In this document: piece after piece, positions 24,890-34,630 of the stretch
How positions within the stretch are numbered: position 1 is the stretch's first letter
How the letters are laid out: each line of letters opens with the position of its first letter
DNA from: Pseudomonas sp. GD04019
GTDB taxonomy: Bacteria > Pseudomonadota > Gammaproteobacteria > Pseudomonadales > Pseudomonadaceae
DNA: 64,000 nt
Direction: 5' to 3'
Assembly: GCF_029837695.1 (NCBI RefSeq)
Contig: NZ_JAOEEA010000013.1
Coordinates: 85,663-149,662 of the forward strand
Program-made: the position numbers and the translations under genes
Notes under the pieces: model-generated
What the model was told of the DNA's origin: nothing
What the model saw: only the letters and a program-made list of their open reading frames with translations
Databases searched by the model: none

Positions 24890-26178
24890 GGCAACAGCAA
24901 CTCGGCCGTCGCCCTGGGGTTGGACGGCAGGTAGAAGTGGATATAGGAAGCGGTCAGGCGCCCGCTGCGGAACACCGCCTCGGCCACCGGCTTGCCGTTC
25001 GGGCACACGCCACGGGCCAGCGGCGCCTGGGCGCAGTCGAGCACGGAATGGTGGTAAGTATGCCCGCGCAGGCTGCCTTCCGGCAGCTCTACTGCCTGCA
25101 ACGCCAGCGCCGCCAGGCGAGGCTGCATCACCGCGCGCCCCGGCAGCAGGCCGAGCAGTTCGGCGCTCTCACCCTGCTTGTCGGTCAATGCCTCGAGCAG
25201 ATAGAGCATGCCGCCGCACTCGGCGAGGATCGGTTTGCCGGCCGCGTGATGGGCGCGAATGGCATCGAGCATCGGTCGATTGCCCTGCAGTTGGCGCAGG
25301 TGCAGCTCGGGATAGCCGCCGGGCAGGTACAGGCTGTGCACCTCCGGCAGGGTATGGTCGGCCAGCGGCGAGAACATCACCAGCTCGGCGCCCAGCGCGC
25401 GCAGCAGGTCGAGGTTGGCCTGGTAGAGGAAGGCGAAGCTGGTGTCGCGGGCCACGCCGATGCGCACGCCAGCCAGCAGCGGTTCGACGACCTGCGCGGT
25501 CGGCGCAGCGAAGCTCACCGGATCTGGCAGCAGCTCGCCGGCGCTGGCCAGCAGGGCATCGGCGGCGGCGTCGAGGCGGGTGTCCAGATCGGCCAGTTCC
25601 TCGGCCTGGATCAGCCCCAGGTGACGGCGCGGCAGCTCGATCGCGGCGGAACGCGGCAGGCCGCCGAACCAGCGGATCGAGGGAGGCAGACTGTCGCGCA
25701 GGATGCCGTTGTGGCGCTCGCTGCCAGTGCGGTTGGCCAGCACCCCGGCGAACGGCAGGCTGTGCTGGAAGTGCGCCAGGCCATAAGCCATGGCGCCGAA
25801 GGTCTGGGCCATGGCGCCGGCGTCGATCACGCCGAGCACCGGTACTTGCAGACGGCGCGCGAGATCGGCGGCCGAGGGGCTGCCGTCGAACAGGCCCATG
25901 ACGCCCTCGATGAGTATCAGGTCGGCCTCGCCGGCCGCCTGCCAGAGCAGGCGCCGGGTCTCGTCCTCGCCGACCATCCACAGGTCCAGCTGGTACACCG
26001 GCGCGCCGCTGGCGCGGGCGAGGATCATCGGATCGAGGAAGTCCGGGCCGCACTTGAACACCCGCACCCGTTTGCCGGCACGGCTGTGCAGGCGCGACAG
26101 GGCGGCGGTGACGGTGGTCTTGCCCTGGCCCGACGCGGGCGCGGCGATCAGTAGGGCCGGGCAGTGGCGTGCGGTCAT
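24886..26178 (-). CDS. cobB: Cobyrinic acid a,c-diamide synthase (hydrogenobyrinate type)
   Basis: The 430-residue glutamine amidotransferase amidates the a and c side chains; in the aerobic route the substrate is hydrogenobyrinate. It starts with the P-loop LLIAAPASGQGKTTVTAALSR, has KCGPDFLDP and EGVMGLFDG, and carries the glutaminase nucleophile in ILAECGGMLYL. The ATG at 26178 is preferred over an upstream start inside the adjacent repeat. A repeat of about 106 bp separates it from cobO. Confidence 0.95.
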   Translation of the reverse strand: MTARHCPALLIAAPASGQGKTTVTAALSRLHSRAGKRVRVFKCGPDFLDPMILARASGAPVYQLDLWMVGEDETRRLLWQAAGEADLILIEGVMGLFDGSPSAADLARRLQVPVLGVIDAGAMAQTFGAMAYGLAHFQHSLPFAGVLANRTGSERHNGILRDSLPPSIRWFGGLPRSAAIELPRRHLGLIQAEELADLDTRLDAAADALLASAGELLPDPVSFAAPTAQVVEPLLAGVRIGVARDTSFAFLYQANLDLLRALGAELVMFSPLADHTLPEVHSLYLPGGYPELHLRQLQGNRPMLDAIRAHHAAGKPILAECGGMLYLLEALTDKQGESAELLGLLPGRAVMQPRLAALALQAVELPEGSLRGHTYHHSVLDCAQAPLARGVCPNGKPVAEAVFRSGRLTASYIHFYLPSNPRATAELLLP

Positions 26179-26180
26179 CG

Positions 26181-26286
26181 CCCTCTCCCCCAACCCCTCT
26201 CCCATAAATGGGCGAGGGGAGTAGTACGCGCTGGCTTCAGATTCACATCCCCCTCTCCCGCCTGCGGGAGAGGGCCGGGGAGAGGG
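26181..26286. repeat. CCCTCTCCC palindromic repeat, copy 1
   Basis: Two back-to-back palindromic modules (CCCTCTCCCCCAACCCCTCT...GGGCGAGGGGA, and CCCTCTCCC-GCCTGC-GGGAGAGGG) fill the cobO-cobB gap. Further copies lie at 43091, 46981 and 58050. In the mRNA they would form very stable stem-loops between cistrons. Confidence 0.85.
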
Positions 26287-26293
26287 TAAGCGC

Positions 26294-26905
26294 TCAAAAC
26301 TCCACTCCCTTCTGGGCTTTCACTCCGGCCTTGAATGCATGCTTGACCAGGGTCATCTCGGTCACCGTATCCGCCGCCTCGATCATCCCCGGCTGCGCGC
26401 CGCGGCCGGTCACCACCACGTGCTGCAACAACGGCCGCGCCTCGATATCGGCGAGCACCTGGCCCAGTTGCAGGTAGCCGTGCTTCAACGCGATGTTCAG
26501 CTCGTCCAGCACCACCAGGCCGATGCTCTCGTCGGCCAGCAGCCGGCGTGCCACCTGCCATGCCTCGCCGGCCATGGCGATGTCGCGCTGGCGGTCCTGG
26601 GTCTCCCAGGTGAAGCCCTCGCCCATCACGAACCATTGCACCTCGTCTGGGAAGCGGCGGAAAAAAGCTTCTTCGCCGGTGCTGGCGGCGCCCTTGATGA
26701 ACTGCACCACGCCCACCCGCATGCCGTGGCCCAGCGCGCGGGCGACCATGCCGAAGGCCGAGCTGCTCTTGCCCTTGCCGTTGCCGGAATGCACCAGCAG
26801 CAGGCCGTATTCGTCCTGGGCCTGGGCGATCTTCTCGTCGATCAGGGCTTTCTTGCGTTGCATGCGCGCCAGGTGACGGGCGTCGCGTTCGGCCGACTCG
26901 TTCAT
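26294..26905 (-). CDS. cobO: Cob(I)yrinic acid a,c-diamide adenosyltransferase
   Basis: The 203-residue CobA/CobO-type corrinoid adenosyltransferase transfers the 5'-deoxyadenosyl group from ATP to Co(I). It shows the P-loop LLLVHSGNGKGKSSSAFG (about 34-51), VQFIKGAASTGEE and VVLDELNIALKHGYL. The ATG at 26905 has GAGGAGT upstream. It is the first gene of the ten-gene cob operon, and the cobalamin riboswitch lies about 140 nt upstream. Confidence 0.96.
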   Translation of the reverse strand: MNESAERDARHLARMQRKKALIDEKIAQAQDEYGLLLVHSGNGKGKSSSAFGMVARALGHGMRVGVVQFIKGAASTGEEAFFRRFPDEVQWFVMGEGFTWETQDRQRDIAMAGEAWQVARRLLADESIGLVVLDELNIALKHGYLQLGQVLADIEARPLLQHVVVTGRGAQPGMIEAADTVTEMTLVKHAFKAGVKAQKGVEF

Positions 26906-27047
26906 GTTCGGACTCCTCTTTGCCGGCGCCAGAGCGCCCTGCGCACCCGGCTGGCGGGTACACGAGCATAAACAAGGACAGAACGAGGAAAGGAGCGGCC
27001 AGGCCCGAGGGGCCGCAACCGCAGAGCCCGCCGCACTGCCGTGGATC

Positions 27048-27246
27048 GCGACAGGCCGGTCTCCGGGCTCGTGAGCCAGGCCTCGCGGCCTGCGGATCGC
27101 GCCTTCCCGTGCCGCGGCACAGTGGCGTCGAGCGACCCTTCTACTCACCTACCGTTGCGGGGGCAGCGCCGGAATCTTCATAACGAATGCACCGGCTTCC
27201 CTGTTTCACCCACGCACGCGTCGCGTCGGGGCACCTGAAGCAGGCG
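27048..27246 (-). ncRNA. Cobalamin riboswitch upstream of cobO
   Basis: On the minus strand the leader contains the conserved aptamer pieces in order: CAGGTGCC, GAAACAGGGAAGCCGGTG, the B12-box core GCTGCCCCCGCAACGG, CCACTGTGCC, and GAGCCCGGAGACCGGCCTG. Binding of adenosylcobalamin should reduce expression of the whole cobO-cobS operon. The promoter predicted just upstream places the transcript start at the aptamer's 5' end. Confidence 0.95.
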
Positions 27247-27249
27247 CGC

Positions 27250-27278
27250 AGGGTAGTTGCTGGGCCGGGGCACGTCAA
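27250..27278 (-). promoter_or_regulatory. Predicted promoter of the cobO riboswitch transcript
   Basis: TTGACG (27278-27273) and TACCCT (27255-27250) are spaced by 17 nt, with an expected start near 27243 at the aptamer's 5' end. The -35 overlaps the stop codon of the upstream kinase gene, so the intergenic promoter space is minimal and some read-through from the signalling operon is possible. Confidence 0.6.
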
Positions 27279-28837
27279 CGCGCCGGACTGGTCGCCCCCT
27301 GCTCCGCCACTGGCAGGCTCAGGCGCAGGCGCGTGAGATTGGCAGCATCGTCCACCTCCAGCTCCAGGCTGCCGCGCTGGGCCTCGGCCAATAGTCTCGC
27401 CGAATAGGTGCCGAGGCCGGTACCGCCGGGCTTGCCATGGCTTGCGTACTTCTCGAAGAAGCGTGCGCGAAACGCCGCTGGTACTGCAGGCTGGTTCTCC
27501 ATGACCAGTACGACGCGGTCGGTACGTGCCAGCGTCAGGCGCACGCGGCCGTGATCCGGGGCCGCTTCGCAGGCGTTCTTCAGCAGGTTGTTCAGCAGTG
27601 AGAAGCACATCAGCTCCTCGCCGTTGGCCAGCAGCGGCGTCGACTCGCTGGCGTCCTCGGCCACCACCTCGATCGTCAGGCCCTTGGCCTGGTAAGTCAG
27701 CCGGGCCGACTCGCACAGGCGCCGCGTCATTTCCAGCAGGTTGAATGGCATCGGGCGCAGCACGAAGCGGCCGGTCTCGATCCGGTGCAGATCGGCGGCC
27801 AGGTCGATCATTCCCAGCAGGCTCCGACAATCGTTCTCCAGGCTGTGCAGCATGTGCAGCTGGCGCGGTAGGAGATTGCCACCCTCGAGCAGGCCGCGAG
27901 TCAGGCCAAGGATATTGCACAGCGGCGCCTTGAGGTCGTGGCGCGACATACTGCTGACCTCCTCGCGCAGGCGCTCCAGCTCCAGCATGTTGTCGTATTC
28001 CTGCTGCAAGGCATTGCGCTGCTCGACCAGGCGCAGCAGGTTGACTACCCGCAGGTGCAGCGACTTGGGGTCCACCGGCTTGCTGACGAAATCGACCGCC
28101 CCCAGCTCCAGTCCGCGCAACTGCGCCGCCGGGTCGTTCATGGCGGTGATGAAGATCAGCGGGATGCGGCTGGCAGTCGGGTGACTACGCAGGTGCTGAG
28201 CCAGTTCGAAGCCGTCCATGTTCGGCATCATCACGTCCAGCAACACCAGGTCCGGCGGTGCGTCCGAGGTGCAGATGGCCAGCGCGCCGCGTCCGTCGCG
28301 GGCAGCCAGCACCCGGTACTCGTCCTGGAACAGCCCGGCGATCAGCGCCAGGTTGTCCGGCACGTCGTCCACCACCAGCAGGGTCGGGCGGCGCTCGGCC
28401 ACCGGCTCGGCCTCGCCTACCGGAGCTGCCTCAACCACCGGCCGCGGCACCCGCGGCCGCTGGCGCATGGCGCGCTCGAGGCGCTGTGACAGGTCGTTGG
28501 CGGTATAAGGCTTGATCAGGATGCTGCTCACCCCGGCGGCGATGGCCTCGGTGATCTGCGCGCGCGAGCTCTCGGCGGTGATCATGATGAACGGCAGCGC
28601 CGCCAACCTGGGGTCGCCGCGCACCTCGCGCAGCAGGCTGAGGCCATCCATCACCGGCATGTTCCAGTCGGAGAGGATCACGTCGACTTTGCGCGTTCTC
28701 AGCACAGCGAGTGCCTCTGCACCGTTGGCGGCGGTCAGGGTATGCCGGGCGCCCAGACGCTCAAGCTGGCTGCAGTTGACCTTGCGCATGGTGTCGGCGT
28801 CGTCGACGACGAGGAATACGGCTTCGGCGATGATCAT
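27275..28837 (-). CDS. Double-REC sensor/response-regulator histidine kinase
   Basis: A 520-residue soluble protein with two receiver domains followed by a kinase core. REC1 (about 5-120) has phospho-Asp in VILSDWNMPVMDG; REC2 (about 150-270) has it in LVLLDVMMPNMDG. A short coiled coil leads to a HisKA-like segment with MSRHDLKAPL, then HATPase_c with NNLLKNACEAA and GGTGLGTYSARLLAE. The ATG at 28837 is chosen over a GTG three codons upstream because GGAGTG is 8 nt away. It is third in the operon with the hybrid kinase and HD-GYP gene and may be an intermediate or phosphate sink. Confidence 0.85.
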   Translation of the reverse strand: MIIAEAVFLVVDDADTMRKVNCSQLERLGARHTLTAANGAEALAVLRTRKVDVILSDWNMPVMDGLSLLREVRGDPRLAALPFIMITAESSRAQITEAIAAGVSSILIKPYTANDLSQRLERAMRQRPRVPRPVVEAAPVGEAEPVAERRPTLLVVDDVPDNLALIAGLFQDEYRVLAARDGRGALAICTSDAPPDLVLLDVMMPNMDGFELAQHLRSHPTASRIPLIFITAMNDPAAQLRGLELGAVDFVSKPVDPKSLHLRVVNLLRLVEQRNALQQEYDNMLELERLREEVSSMSRHDLKAPLCNILGLTRGLLEGGNLLPRQLHMLHSLENDCRSLLGMIDLAADLHRIETGRFVLRPMPFNLLEMTRRLCESARLTYQAKGLTIEVVAEDASESTPLLANGEELMCFSLLNNLLKNACEAAPDHGRVRLTLARTDRVVLVMENQPAVPAAFRARFFEKYASHGKPGGTGLGTYSARLLAEAQRGSLELEVDDAANLTRLRLSLPVAEQGATSPAR

Positions 28838-28882
28838 GACGTCCACTCCGAGTGGAACAATGGAACGGCGCCGGCGGGCGCC

Positions 28883-31800
28883 TCAAGAGAATTGCCCCTG
28901 CAACAGTTCCAGGGCCCGGTCGAAATCGAACAGTTCGACCTGCTGCGCGACTTGCGCCAGGCGCTTGGCCAGGACCGGGTCGAGTGACAACCCGCGCAGC
29001 TGCTCGAGTACCCTCAGGGCGGCGGTATCGCTCTCGGCCAGCAGGTGCTTGAGCCGGGTCAGCTGCCGATCCAGCTCGGCATCGCTGCGCGGCGCAACGC
29101 CTGCCGTTCCCGCGCCGCCATCGCCCAGCCCAGCCAGCGCCGCCAGCGTCGGTGCCAGACAGCGCTGCACCTCCGCCGCCCGGTCCTGCAGCACCTCGGC
29201 TGTCTCGCCGGCCTGACAGGCCCGCTCCAGCTCGGCGGCGGCCTGCGCCACGCCCCTGGCGCCGATGTTGCCGGCGGTACCGCGCAGGCTGTGGGCCAGC
29301 CGTTCTGCGGCACGCGCATCGGGGTCGGCCAGCGCAGCCTGGAACTGCTCGGCGAAGCCGGCCTGGGCAGTGCGGAACTTGCCCAGCAGGCGCAGATAGA
29401 GATCGCGGCGCCCCATGCAGGTGGCCAGCCCGGCCGCCATGTCGATGCCCTCGATGCTGGCCGGCAAGCCGTCCCGTGAAGGCTCGGGGGACGGCGCCGC
29501 CACCTGCCGCGCGGACCGCGGCTTGATCCACTTGGCCAGGGTGATGAACATGCTCTCGACATTGAGCGGCTTGGGAATGTGGTCGTTCATGCCGCTGGCC
29601 AGGGCGCGCTCGCGGTCACCCTCCATGGCGTTGGCGGTCATGGCAATCACGGGCAGCGCAGCAAGATGCGCCTGCTCGCGAATCCTGCGGGTTGCCGTGT
29701 AGCCGTCCATCACCGGCATCTGGCAATCCATCAGCACGCCGTCGAAGTCGTTGTCGACGGCCAGGATGTCCAACGCCTCCTGGCCGTGCCAGGCCAGGCG
29801 CAACTGCACCCCGGCGCTCTCCAACAACTCGCGGGCCAACTCCTGATTCAGTTCATTGTCCTCCACCAGCAGCAACCGCGAGCCCTGCAGATTGGCCATG
29901 GTGCTGGCGTTTTGCCCGGAGCGTTCGGTGGCGCGGGTGTCGCTCTGCACGCCCTTGCCCAGCACCGCGCCGATGGCCTCGAGCAGGGTCGAGGAGGTCA
30001 CCGGCTTGGTCAGCACCACCGGCAGCTGGATGCCCTTCCGCTCGGCCTCCTCGCGGGCCTCTTCACGACCGAAGGCGGTGACCATGATCACCGATGGCGT
30101 GTAGCGCAGATTGGCGGAGTGCATCCGACTCACCGTCTCCATGCCGTCCATGCCCGGCATGCGCCAGTCCATCAGCACCAGGTCGTACGGCAGCGTCCTT
30201 GCCTCGGCATCGGCCAGCAGGCGCAGGGCCATGCCTCCGCTTTCGGCGACATCCACCTCCAGGCCGAAGCCACGCGCCATACCCGAGAGGATCTCGCGGG
30301 CGCTGGCGTTGTCGTCCACCACCAGCACACGCATGCCCAGCAGTTCGTCGGCCTTGAACATGCGCCGCGGCTGGGCACCCTGCTGCACCCCCAGCTGCAC
30401 CTGGAAGTGGAAGGTGGAGCCATGCCCCGGCTCGCTCTCCACCCAGATGCGCCCGTTCATCAACTCCACCAGCTTCTTCGAGATGGACAGGCCCAGCCCG
30501 GTGCCGCCGTATCTGCGGGTGGTCGAGCTGTCGGCCTGACTGAATGACTGGAACAGGCGCCCGCACTGCTCGGCCGTCATGCCGATGCCGGTGTCGCGCA
30601 CCCAGAAGTGCAGCTCCACCTGCTCCAGGCTCGCAGCCACCGGCTCCACGCCCACCACGATCTCGCCGCGCTCGGTGAACTTGGCGGCGTTGTTGCCCAG
30701 GTTGATCAGCACCTGGCCCAGACGCAGCGGGTCGCCGACCAGTGCGGTCGGCAGGTCGGCCTGGATCTGGAACAACAACTCGAGGCCTTTGTCCTCGGCC
30801 TTGAGACCGATCATCCCGGCAAAGTTGTCGAGCACATCCTCCAGGCGGAAGGGGATCTGCTCGAGGCTCATGCGGCCGGCTTCGATCTTGGAGAAGTCGA
30901 GAATGTCATTGATGATTCCCAGCAGATTCTCCGCCGAGCGGTGCACTTTCTCGATGTAGTTGCGCTGCTTGTTGTCCAGTTCCGTACGCAGCGCCAAGTG
31001 GCTCATGCCGATGATGGCGTTCATCGGCGTGCGGATCTCGTGGCTCATGTTGGCGAGGAACTCGCTCTTGGCTCGGGTAGCCTCCTCGGCCAGCGCCCGT
31101 GCCTCGGTCAGCGCGCTGATGTCGATATTGATCCCCGTCGCGCGCAGCGGCGTGCCGTCAGCGGCCCGTGTGAAGCGGCTGAGCGACTTGAAGGTTCGCA
31201 CCACCCCGTCGTTCTGCCGCACGATGCGGAAGTCGAGTTCGAGGCGATCGGCGCCGCTTTCGATCGCTTCGATGAATACGCCGCTGGCCCGCTCCACATC
31301 TTCCGGGTGCACCATCGCCGTCCAGTGTTCGAGGGTGCCGCCGAAGCCACCGGGCTGGAGCCCGAACATCTTCTCCAACTGCGGCGTCCAGTAGTTCTGG
31401 CCAGTGACCAGATCGACATCGAACAGACCGATGTCGCCAGCCTCCTGGGCCAGGTTCAGGCGTTCACTGGCCGTGCGCAGCTTGGTCTCCATCATCCGGC
31501 GCTCGCTGACATCGCGCACCGAAGCGCACACGCAGATGCCGCGCCCTGCCAGACTGGGCAGGTGGGACAGGCCGATCTCCACCGAGAACAGGCTGCCGTC
31601 CTTGCGCACGCCGCGCAGGTCATCCAGGTTGGCCCCCATCTGCCGGGTGGTGCCGGTAGCGATGAAACCGTTGCGCAAGCCTGCATGGCGTTCGCGGGCG
31701 CCCTGAGGCACCAGGCGCTCGACGCTTTCGCCGATCAGCTCGCCGTGCTCATAGCCGAACAGGATATCCAATTGGGGGTTGGTCATCAGGATGCGACCGT

Positions 31801-33274
31801 CGGCGCCCAGCACCAGCATGCCGTCCGGCGATGCCTCGATGATGCCGCGGTACCAGGCCTCGGTAGCGCGCAGAGCTGCCTGCTGCACCTCCAATTCCCG
31901 GGCCTGGTGCTCCAGCTGCTGGGCCTGGGCGCCCATCTCGTCGGCCTGACGCCGGGTCTCCTGCAGCAGCGCCTGGGCCGTCTCGCTGCGCTCCATGATG
32001 GCCATGGCGCCAGCCAGCCTGGGCAGCACCTCCTGCAGCAACAGCGCCTCGTTTTCCTCCAGAGGGCGAAACCCGGCCAGTTCCAGTACGCCGAGCAGGC
32101 GCTCGCCGCGCATCACCGGCTGCACCAGCAGATGGCTGACGGCAGCCTCGCCCAATTGGGAACGCACATGCCAGAAGGACGCGGGCAGGTGGTCCAGCTG
32201 ACGCGGCTGGCGATCCAGTGCGCACTGGCCGAGCAGCCCCTCGCCAAGCTCGATCTCGGCGTGCGGCGGGTGCTCGCCATCCACCGCGTAGCTACCCACC
32301 AGCTGTAGACGGGGCGCCCCCTGGTAGAGCACGTACAACACCCCCTGGCACATGCCCAGTTGCGGCGCGATGCGAGCGAAAAAGGCTTGGGCGAGTTGCT
32401 GCGGTGTTTCCGCCTGTTGCAGGTCGCTCTGCAGCAGCGAGACATGTCCCTTGACCCAGCGCTGCCGTTCGAGCTGGCGCAGCTCGATCTGCAACTGGGC
32501 AATGGCGCGTGCCAGGTCGCCGGTCTCGTTGTGCAGATCGGTATGCGGGATGCTGCGGCCCAGCTGCCCGGCCGCCAGCTGGTCGACGGCATTGCGCACC
32601 CGCTCCAGCGGATTGCGGATCGACTGGCTGACCAGCCAGGCCAGCACCAGAGCCAGCGCCAGGCCGCCCAGCAACAAGGCGTAGGTGAGCAGGCTTTGCT
32701 GCCGGGCATAATCGGAGATGCGCGCAACCAAGTCGCGCAGTGCCGCCTGTTTGACCTGCGCTATCTCCTCGAGCAGGTCGTCGGCGCGGCGGTCGAGTCG
32801 CTGGAAGTCGTCGCTGTTGAGCAACAGCTGCGCCTGGCCCTGGCGCCCCTGCCCGGCGAGCTGCAGGGCCTCGTCTCCGGTCTGCTCCAGCCGCTCCAGG
32901 TGCAGTTCGAGCGTCGCCAGCTTGACCTGATTTTCGTTGCGCCAAAGAGTGCTCTTGGCCTGGGCCAGGGCCTCATGCAGGCGCTGCCGAGCGCTTTCCA
33001 GCTGTTGCAGGGCCTCCATGCGGACTTCCGCGTTGCTGGTGGTCACCGAGCGCTGCAACGCCTGGACGATGTGCGGCAACTGCACCCTCGCCTCGTGCAG
33101 GTGCAGGGCGCCCATCAGATCCTGATCGTAGAGATGCTGCAGATCGCCGGTCAGCCGGGCCTGGGTGCGCAAGCTCTGTATCCCCAGCGCAAGGGCCAGC
33201 GCCAGCAGCACGGCAAAACCCAGGATTAGCTTGTGCCGCAGCGCGAGACGTTCAAGCAATACCAGCGCTCTCAT
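28883..33274 (-). CDS. Large hybrid sensor histidine kinase with HPt domain
   Basis: A 1463-residue membrane kinase. Order: TM (about 14-32), periplasmic helical sensor (33-190), TM (195-217), HAMP (218-270), GAF (280-425), coiled coil, two PAS domains (475-595 and 605-725), HisKA with His745 in ANMSHEIRTPMN, HATPase_c (about 830-960, GGTGLGLS), REC1 (Asp1036), REC2 (Asp1183) and HPt (His1328 in LAHSLRGTAGNIG). All phosphorelay residues are present. AAGGAG precedes the ATG. The gene lies 33 nt after the HD-GYP gene, a likely output. The sensed signal is unknown. Confidence 0.92.
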   Translation of the reverse strand: MRALVLLERLALRHKLILGFAVLLALALALGIQSLRTQARLTGDLQHLYDQDLMGALHLHEARVQLPHIVQALQRSVTTSNAEVRMEALQQLESARQRLHEALAQAKSTLWRNENQVKLATLELHLERLEQTGDEALQLAGQGRQGQAQLLLNSDDFQRLDRRADDLLEEIAQVKQAALRDLVARISDYARQQSLLTYALLLGGLALALVLAWLVSQSIRNPLERVRNAVDQLAAGQLGRSIPHTDLHNETGDLARAIAQLQIELRQLERQRWVKGHVSLLQSDLQQAETPQQLAQAFFARIAPQLGMCQGVLYVLYQGAPRLQLVGSYAVDGEHPPHAEIELGEGLLGQCALDRQPRQLDHLPASFWHVRSQLGEAAVSHLLVQPVMRGERLLGVLELAGFRPLEENEALLLQEVLPRLAGAMAIMERSETAQALLQETRRQADEMGAQAQQLEHQARELEVQQAALRATEAWYRGIIEASPDGMLVLGADGRILMTNPQLDILFGYEHGELIGESVERLVPQGARERHAGLRNGFIATGTTRQMGANLDDLRGVRKDGSLFSVEIGLSHLPSLAGRGICVCASVRDVSERRMMETKLRTASERLNLAQEAGDIGLFDVDLVTGQNYWTPQLEKMFGLQPGGFGGTLEHWTAMVHPEDVERASGVFIEAIESGADRLELDFRIVRQNDGVVRTFKSLSRFTRAADGTPLRATGINIDISALTEARALAEEATRAKSEFLANMSHEIRTPMNAIIGMSHLALRTELDNKQRNYIEKVHRSAENLLGIINDILDFSKIEAGRMSLEQIPFRLEDVLDNFAGMIGLKAEDKGLELLFQIQADLPTALVGDPLRLGQVLINLGNNAAKFTERGEIVVGVEPVAASLEQVELHFWVRDTGIGMTAEQCGRLFQSFSQADSSTTRRYGGTGLGLSISKKLVELMNGRIWVESEPGHGSTFHFQVQLGVQQGAQPRRMFKADELLGMRVLVVDDNASAREILSGMARGFGLEVDVAESGGMALRLLADAEARTLPYDLVLMDWRMPGMDGMETVSRMHSANLRYTPSVIMVTAFGREEAREEAERKGIQLPVVLTKPVTSSTLLEAIGAVLGKGVQSDTRATERSGQNASTMANLQGSRLLLVEDNELNQELARELLESAGVQLRLAWHGQEALDILAVDNDFDGVLMDCQMPVMDGYTATRRIREQAHLAALPVIAMTANAMEGDRERALASGMNDHIPKPLNVESMFITLAKWIKPRSARQVAAPSPEPSRDGLPASIEGIDMAAGLATCMGRRDLYLRLLGKFRTAQAGFAEQFQAALADPDARAAERLAHSLRGTAGNIGARGVAQAAAELERACQAGETAEVLQDRAAEVQRCLAPTLAALAGLGDGGAGTAGVAPRSDAELDRQLTRLKHLLAESDTAALRVLEQLRGLSLDPVLAKRLAQVAQQVELFDFDRALELLQGQFS

Positions 33275-33307
33275 CCCAGACTCCTTCTGCGAGGTTTTGG
33301 CCGGTGC

Positions 33308-34465
33308 TCAGGGCTCCTGGGCGATCTGCTCCAGGGCGGCCAACTGCTTGGCCATTTCCTGGTCGCCGTCGGCAAAGCGCTCGGCGATTTCACGAAAGCG
33401 CTCGGCATTGGCCAGAAAGGCGTCGCAGATGTCCGGATCGAAATGCGAGCTGCGGCCCTCGCGGATGATGCCGACGGCCTGCTCGTGGGGCATGCCGGGT
33501 TTGTATACGCGACGGCTGATCAGCGCATCGTAGACGTCCGCCACCGCCATCAGGCGGGCACTGATGGGAATGTCGTCGGCGGCCAGGCCTTCAGGATAGC
33601 CGCTGCCATCCCACTTCTCCTGGTGGCTGTAGGCGATCTCCTTGGCTAGACGGAGAAAGTCGACATCCACGCCCAGTTGGTCCTCGGCATGCTGGATGGC
33701 ATCGCGACCCAGCGTGGTGTGGGTCTTCATGATCTCGAACTCCTCGGGAGTGAACCGCCCGGGCTTAAGCAGGATGCGGTCGGGGATACCGATCTTGCCG
33801 ATGTCGTGCAGCGGCGCGGACTTGTACAACAGCCTGATGGTGTCCTCATCGAGGAAGTGGCGGAAGCGCGGATGGTCACGCAACAGCTCGGCAAGCAACT
33901 TGACGTAGTTCTGCGTGCGACGGATGTGGTTGCCGGTCTCGTTGTCGCGCGTTTCGGCCAGCGAGGCCATGGCATGGATGGTGACGTCCTGGATGGCCAT
34001 CACCTCGCGCGTGCGCCGCTGAACCTCCTGCTCGAGAAACTCGTTCTGGTCGCGCAGGAAATCTGCTGCCGCCTTGACCTTGAGCTGGGTCTCGACCCGC
34101 GCCAGGACGACCGGTGGGCTGATGGGCTTGGTGATGTAATCGGCAGCGCCCAGCGCCAGGCCGTGGATCTCATCCTCGGTGGCCGCCATGGCCGTGAGGA
34201 AGATGATCGGAATGTCACGGGTACGCGGCTCTTGCTTGAGGCGCTCGGCCACCTCATAGCCGGATACGCCCGGCATCATGATGTCCAGCAAGATCAGGTC
34301 GGGCAGCGAATTACCCTGGAGGATCTGTAGCGCCTTCTCGCCACTGTTGGCAGCTTTGACCCGATACCTGTCCTTCAGCAGGTCGGTCATCAGCATCAGG
34401 TTGTCGGGAGTATCGTCGACCACCAGCACGGTGGACGGTTGGTAAGCCTCTGCTGCCTTGCTCAT
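33308..34465 (-). CDS. Response regulator with HD-GYP c-di-GMP phosphodiesterase domain
   Basis: The 385-residue RpfG-like protein has a REC domain (about 12-125, phospho-Asp61 in LILLDIMMPG), a coiled-coil linker, and an HD-GYP domain (about 150-350). The domain shows HDIGKIGIPD (His220-Asp221) and GSGYP (289-291), both intact. It should hydrolyse cyclic di-GMP when phosphorylated. It is first in the three-gene operon with two kinases, which suggests a phosphorelay that lowers c-di-GMP. The start at 34465 gives a standard REC N-terminus. Confidence 0.93.
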   Translation of the reverse strand: MSKAAEAYQPSTVLVVDDTPDNLMLMTDLLKDRYRVKAANSGEKALQILQGNSLPDLILLDIMMPGVSGYEVAERLKQEPRTRDIPIIFLTAMAATEDEIHGLALGAADYITKPISPPVVLARVETQLKVKAAADFLRDQNEFLEQEVQRRTREVMAIQDVTIHAMASLAETRDNETGNHIRRTQNYVKLLAELLRDHPRFRHFLDEDTIRLLYKSAPLHDIGKIGIPDRILLKPGRFTPEEFEIMKTHTTLGRDAIQHAEDQLGVDVDFLRLAKEIAYSHQEKWDGSGYPEGLAADDIPISARLMAVADVYDALISRRVYKPGMPHEQAVGIIREGRSSHFDPDICDAFLANAERFREIAERFADGDQEMAKQLAALEQIAQEP

Positions 34466-34630
34466 CACGCGCTGCCCCTCGCCCTGGACAATGCAGGCCC
34501 GACCGTATCGATCGAGCCGAACTGCGGCAAGCTTAGTCCGGCCTCGCGCTGCGCGCCGCCCGGCAGATCGGTCGAACCCTCGACGGTACAGGGGCTCACA
34601 GCCAAGACAATCCGAGCAAAGGAGAATCCC

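Noticed and set aside
26181..26286. CRISPR-like repetition of CCCTCTCCC units
   Set aside because: Units are palindromic, irregularly spaced and not separated by unique spacers; no cas genes are present.
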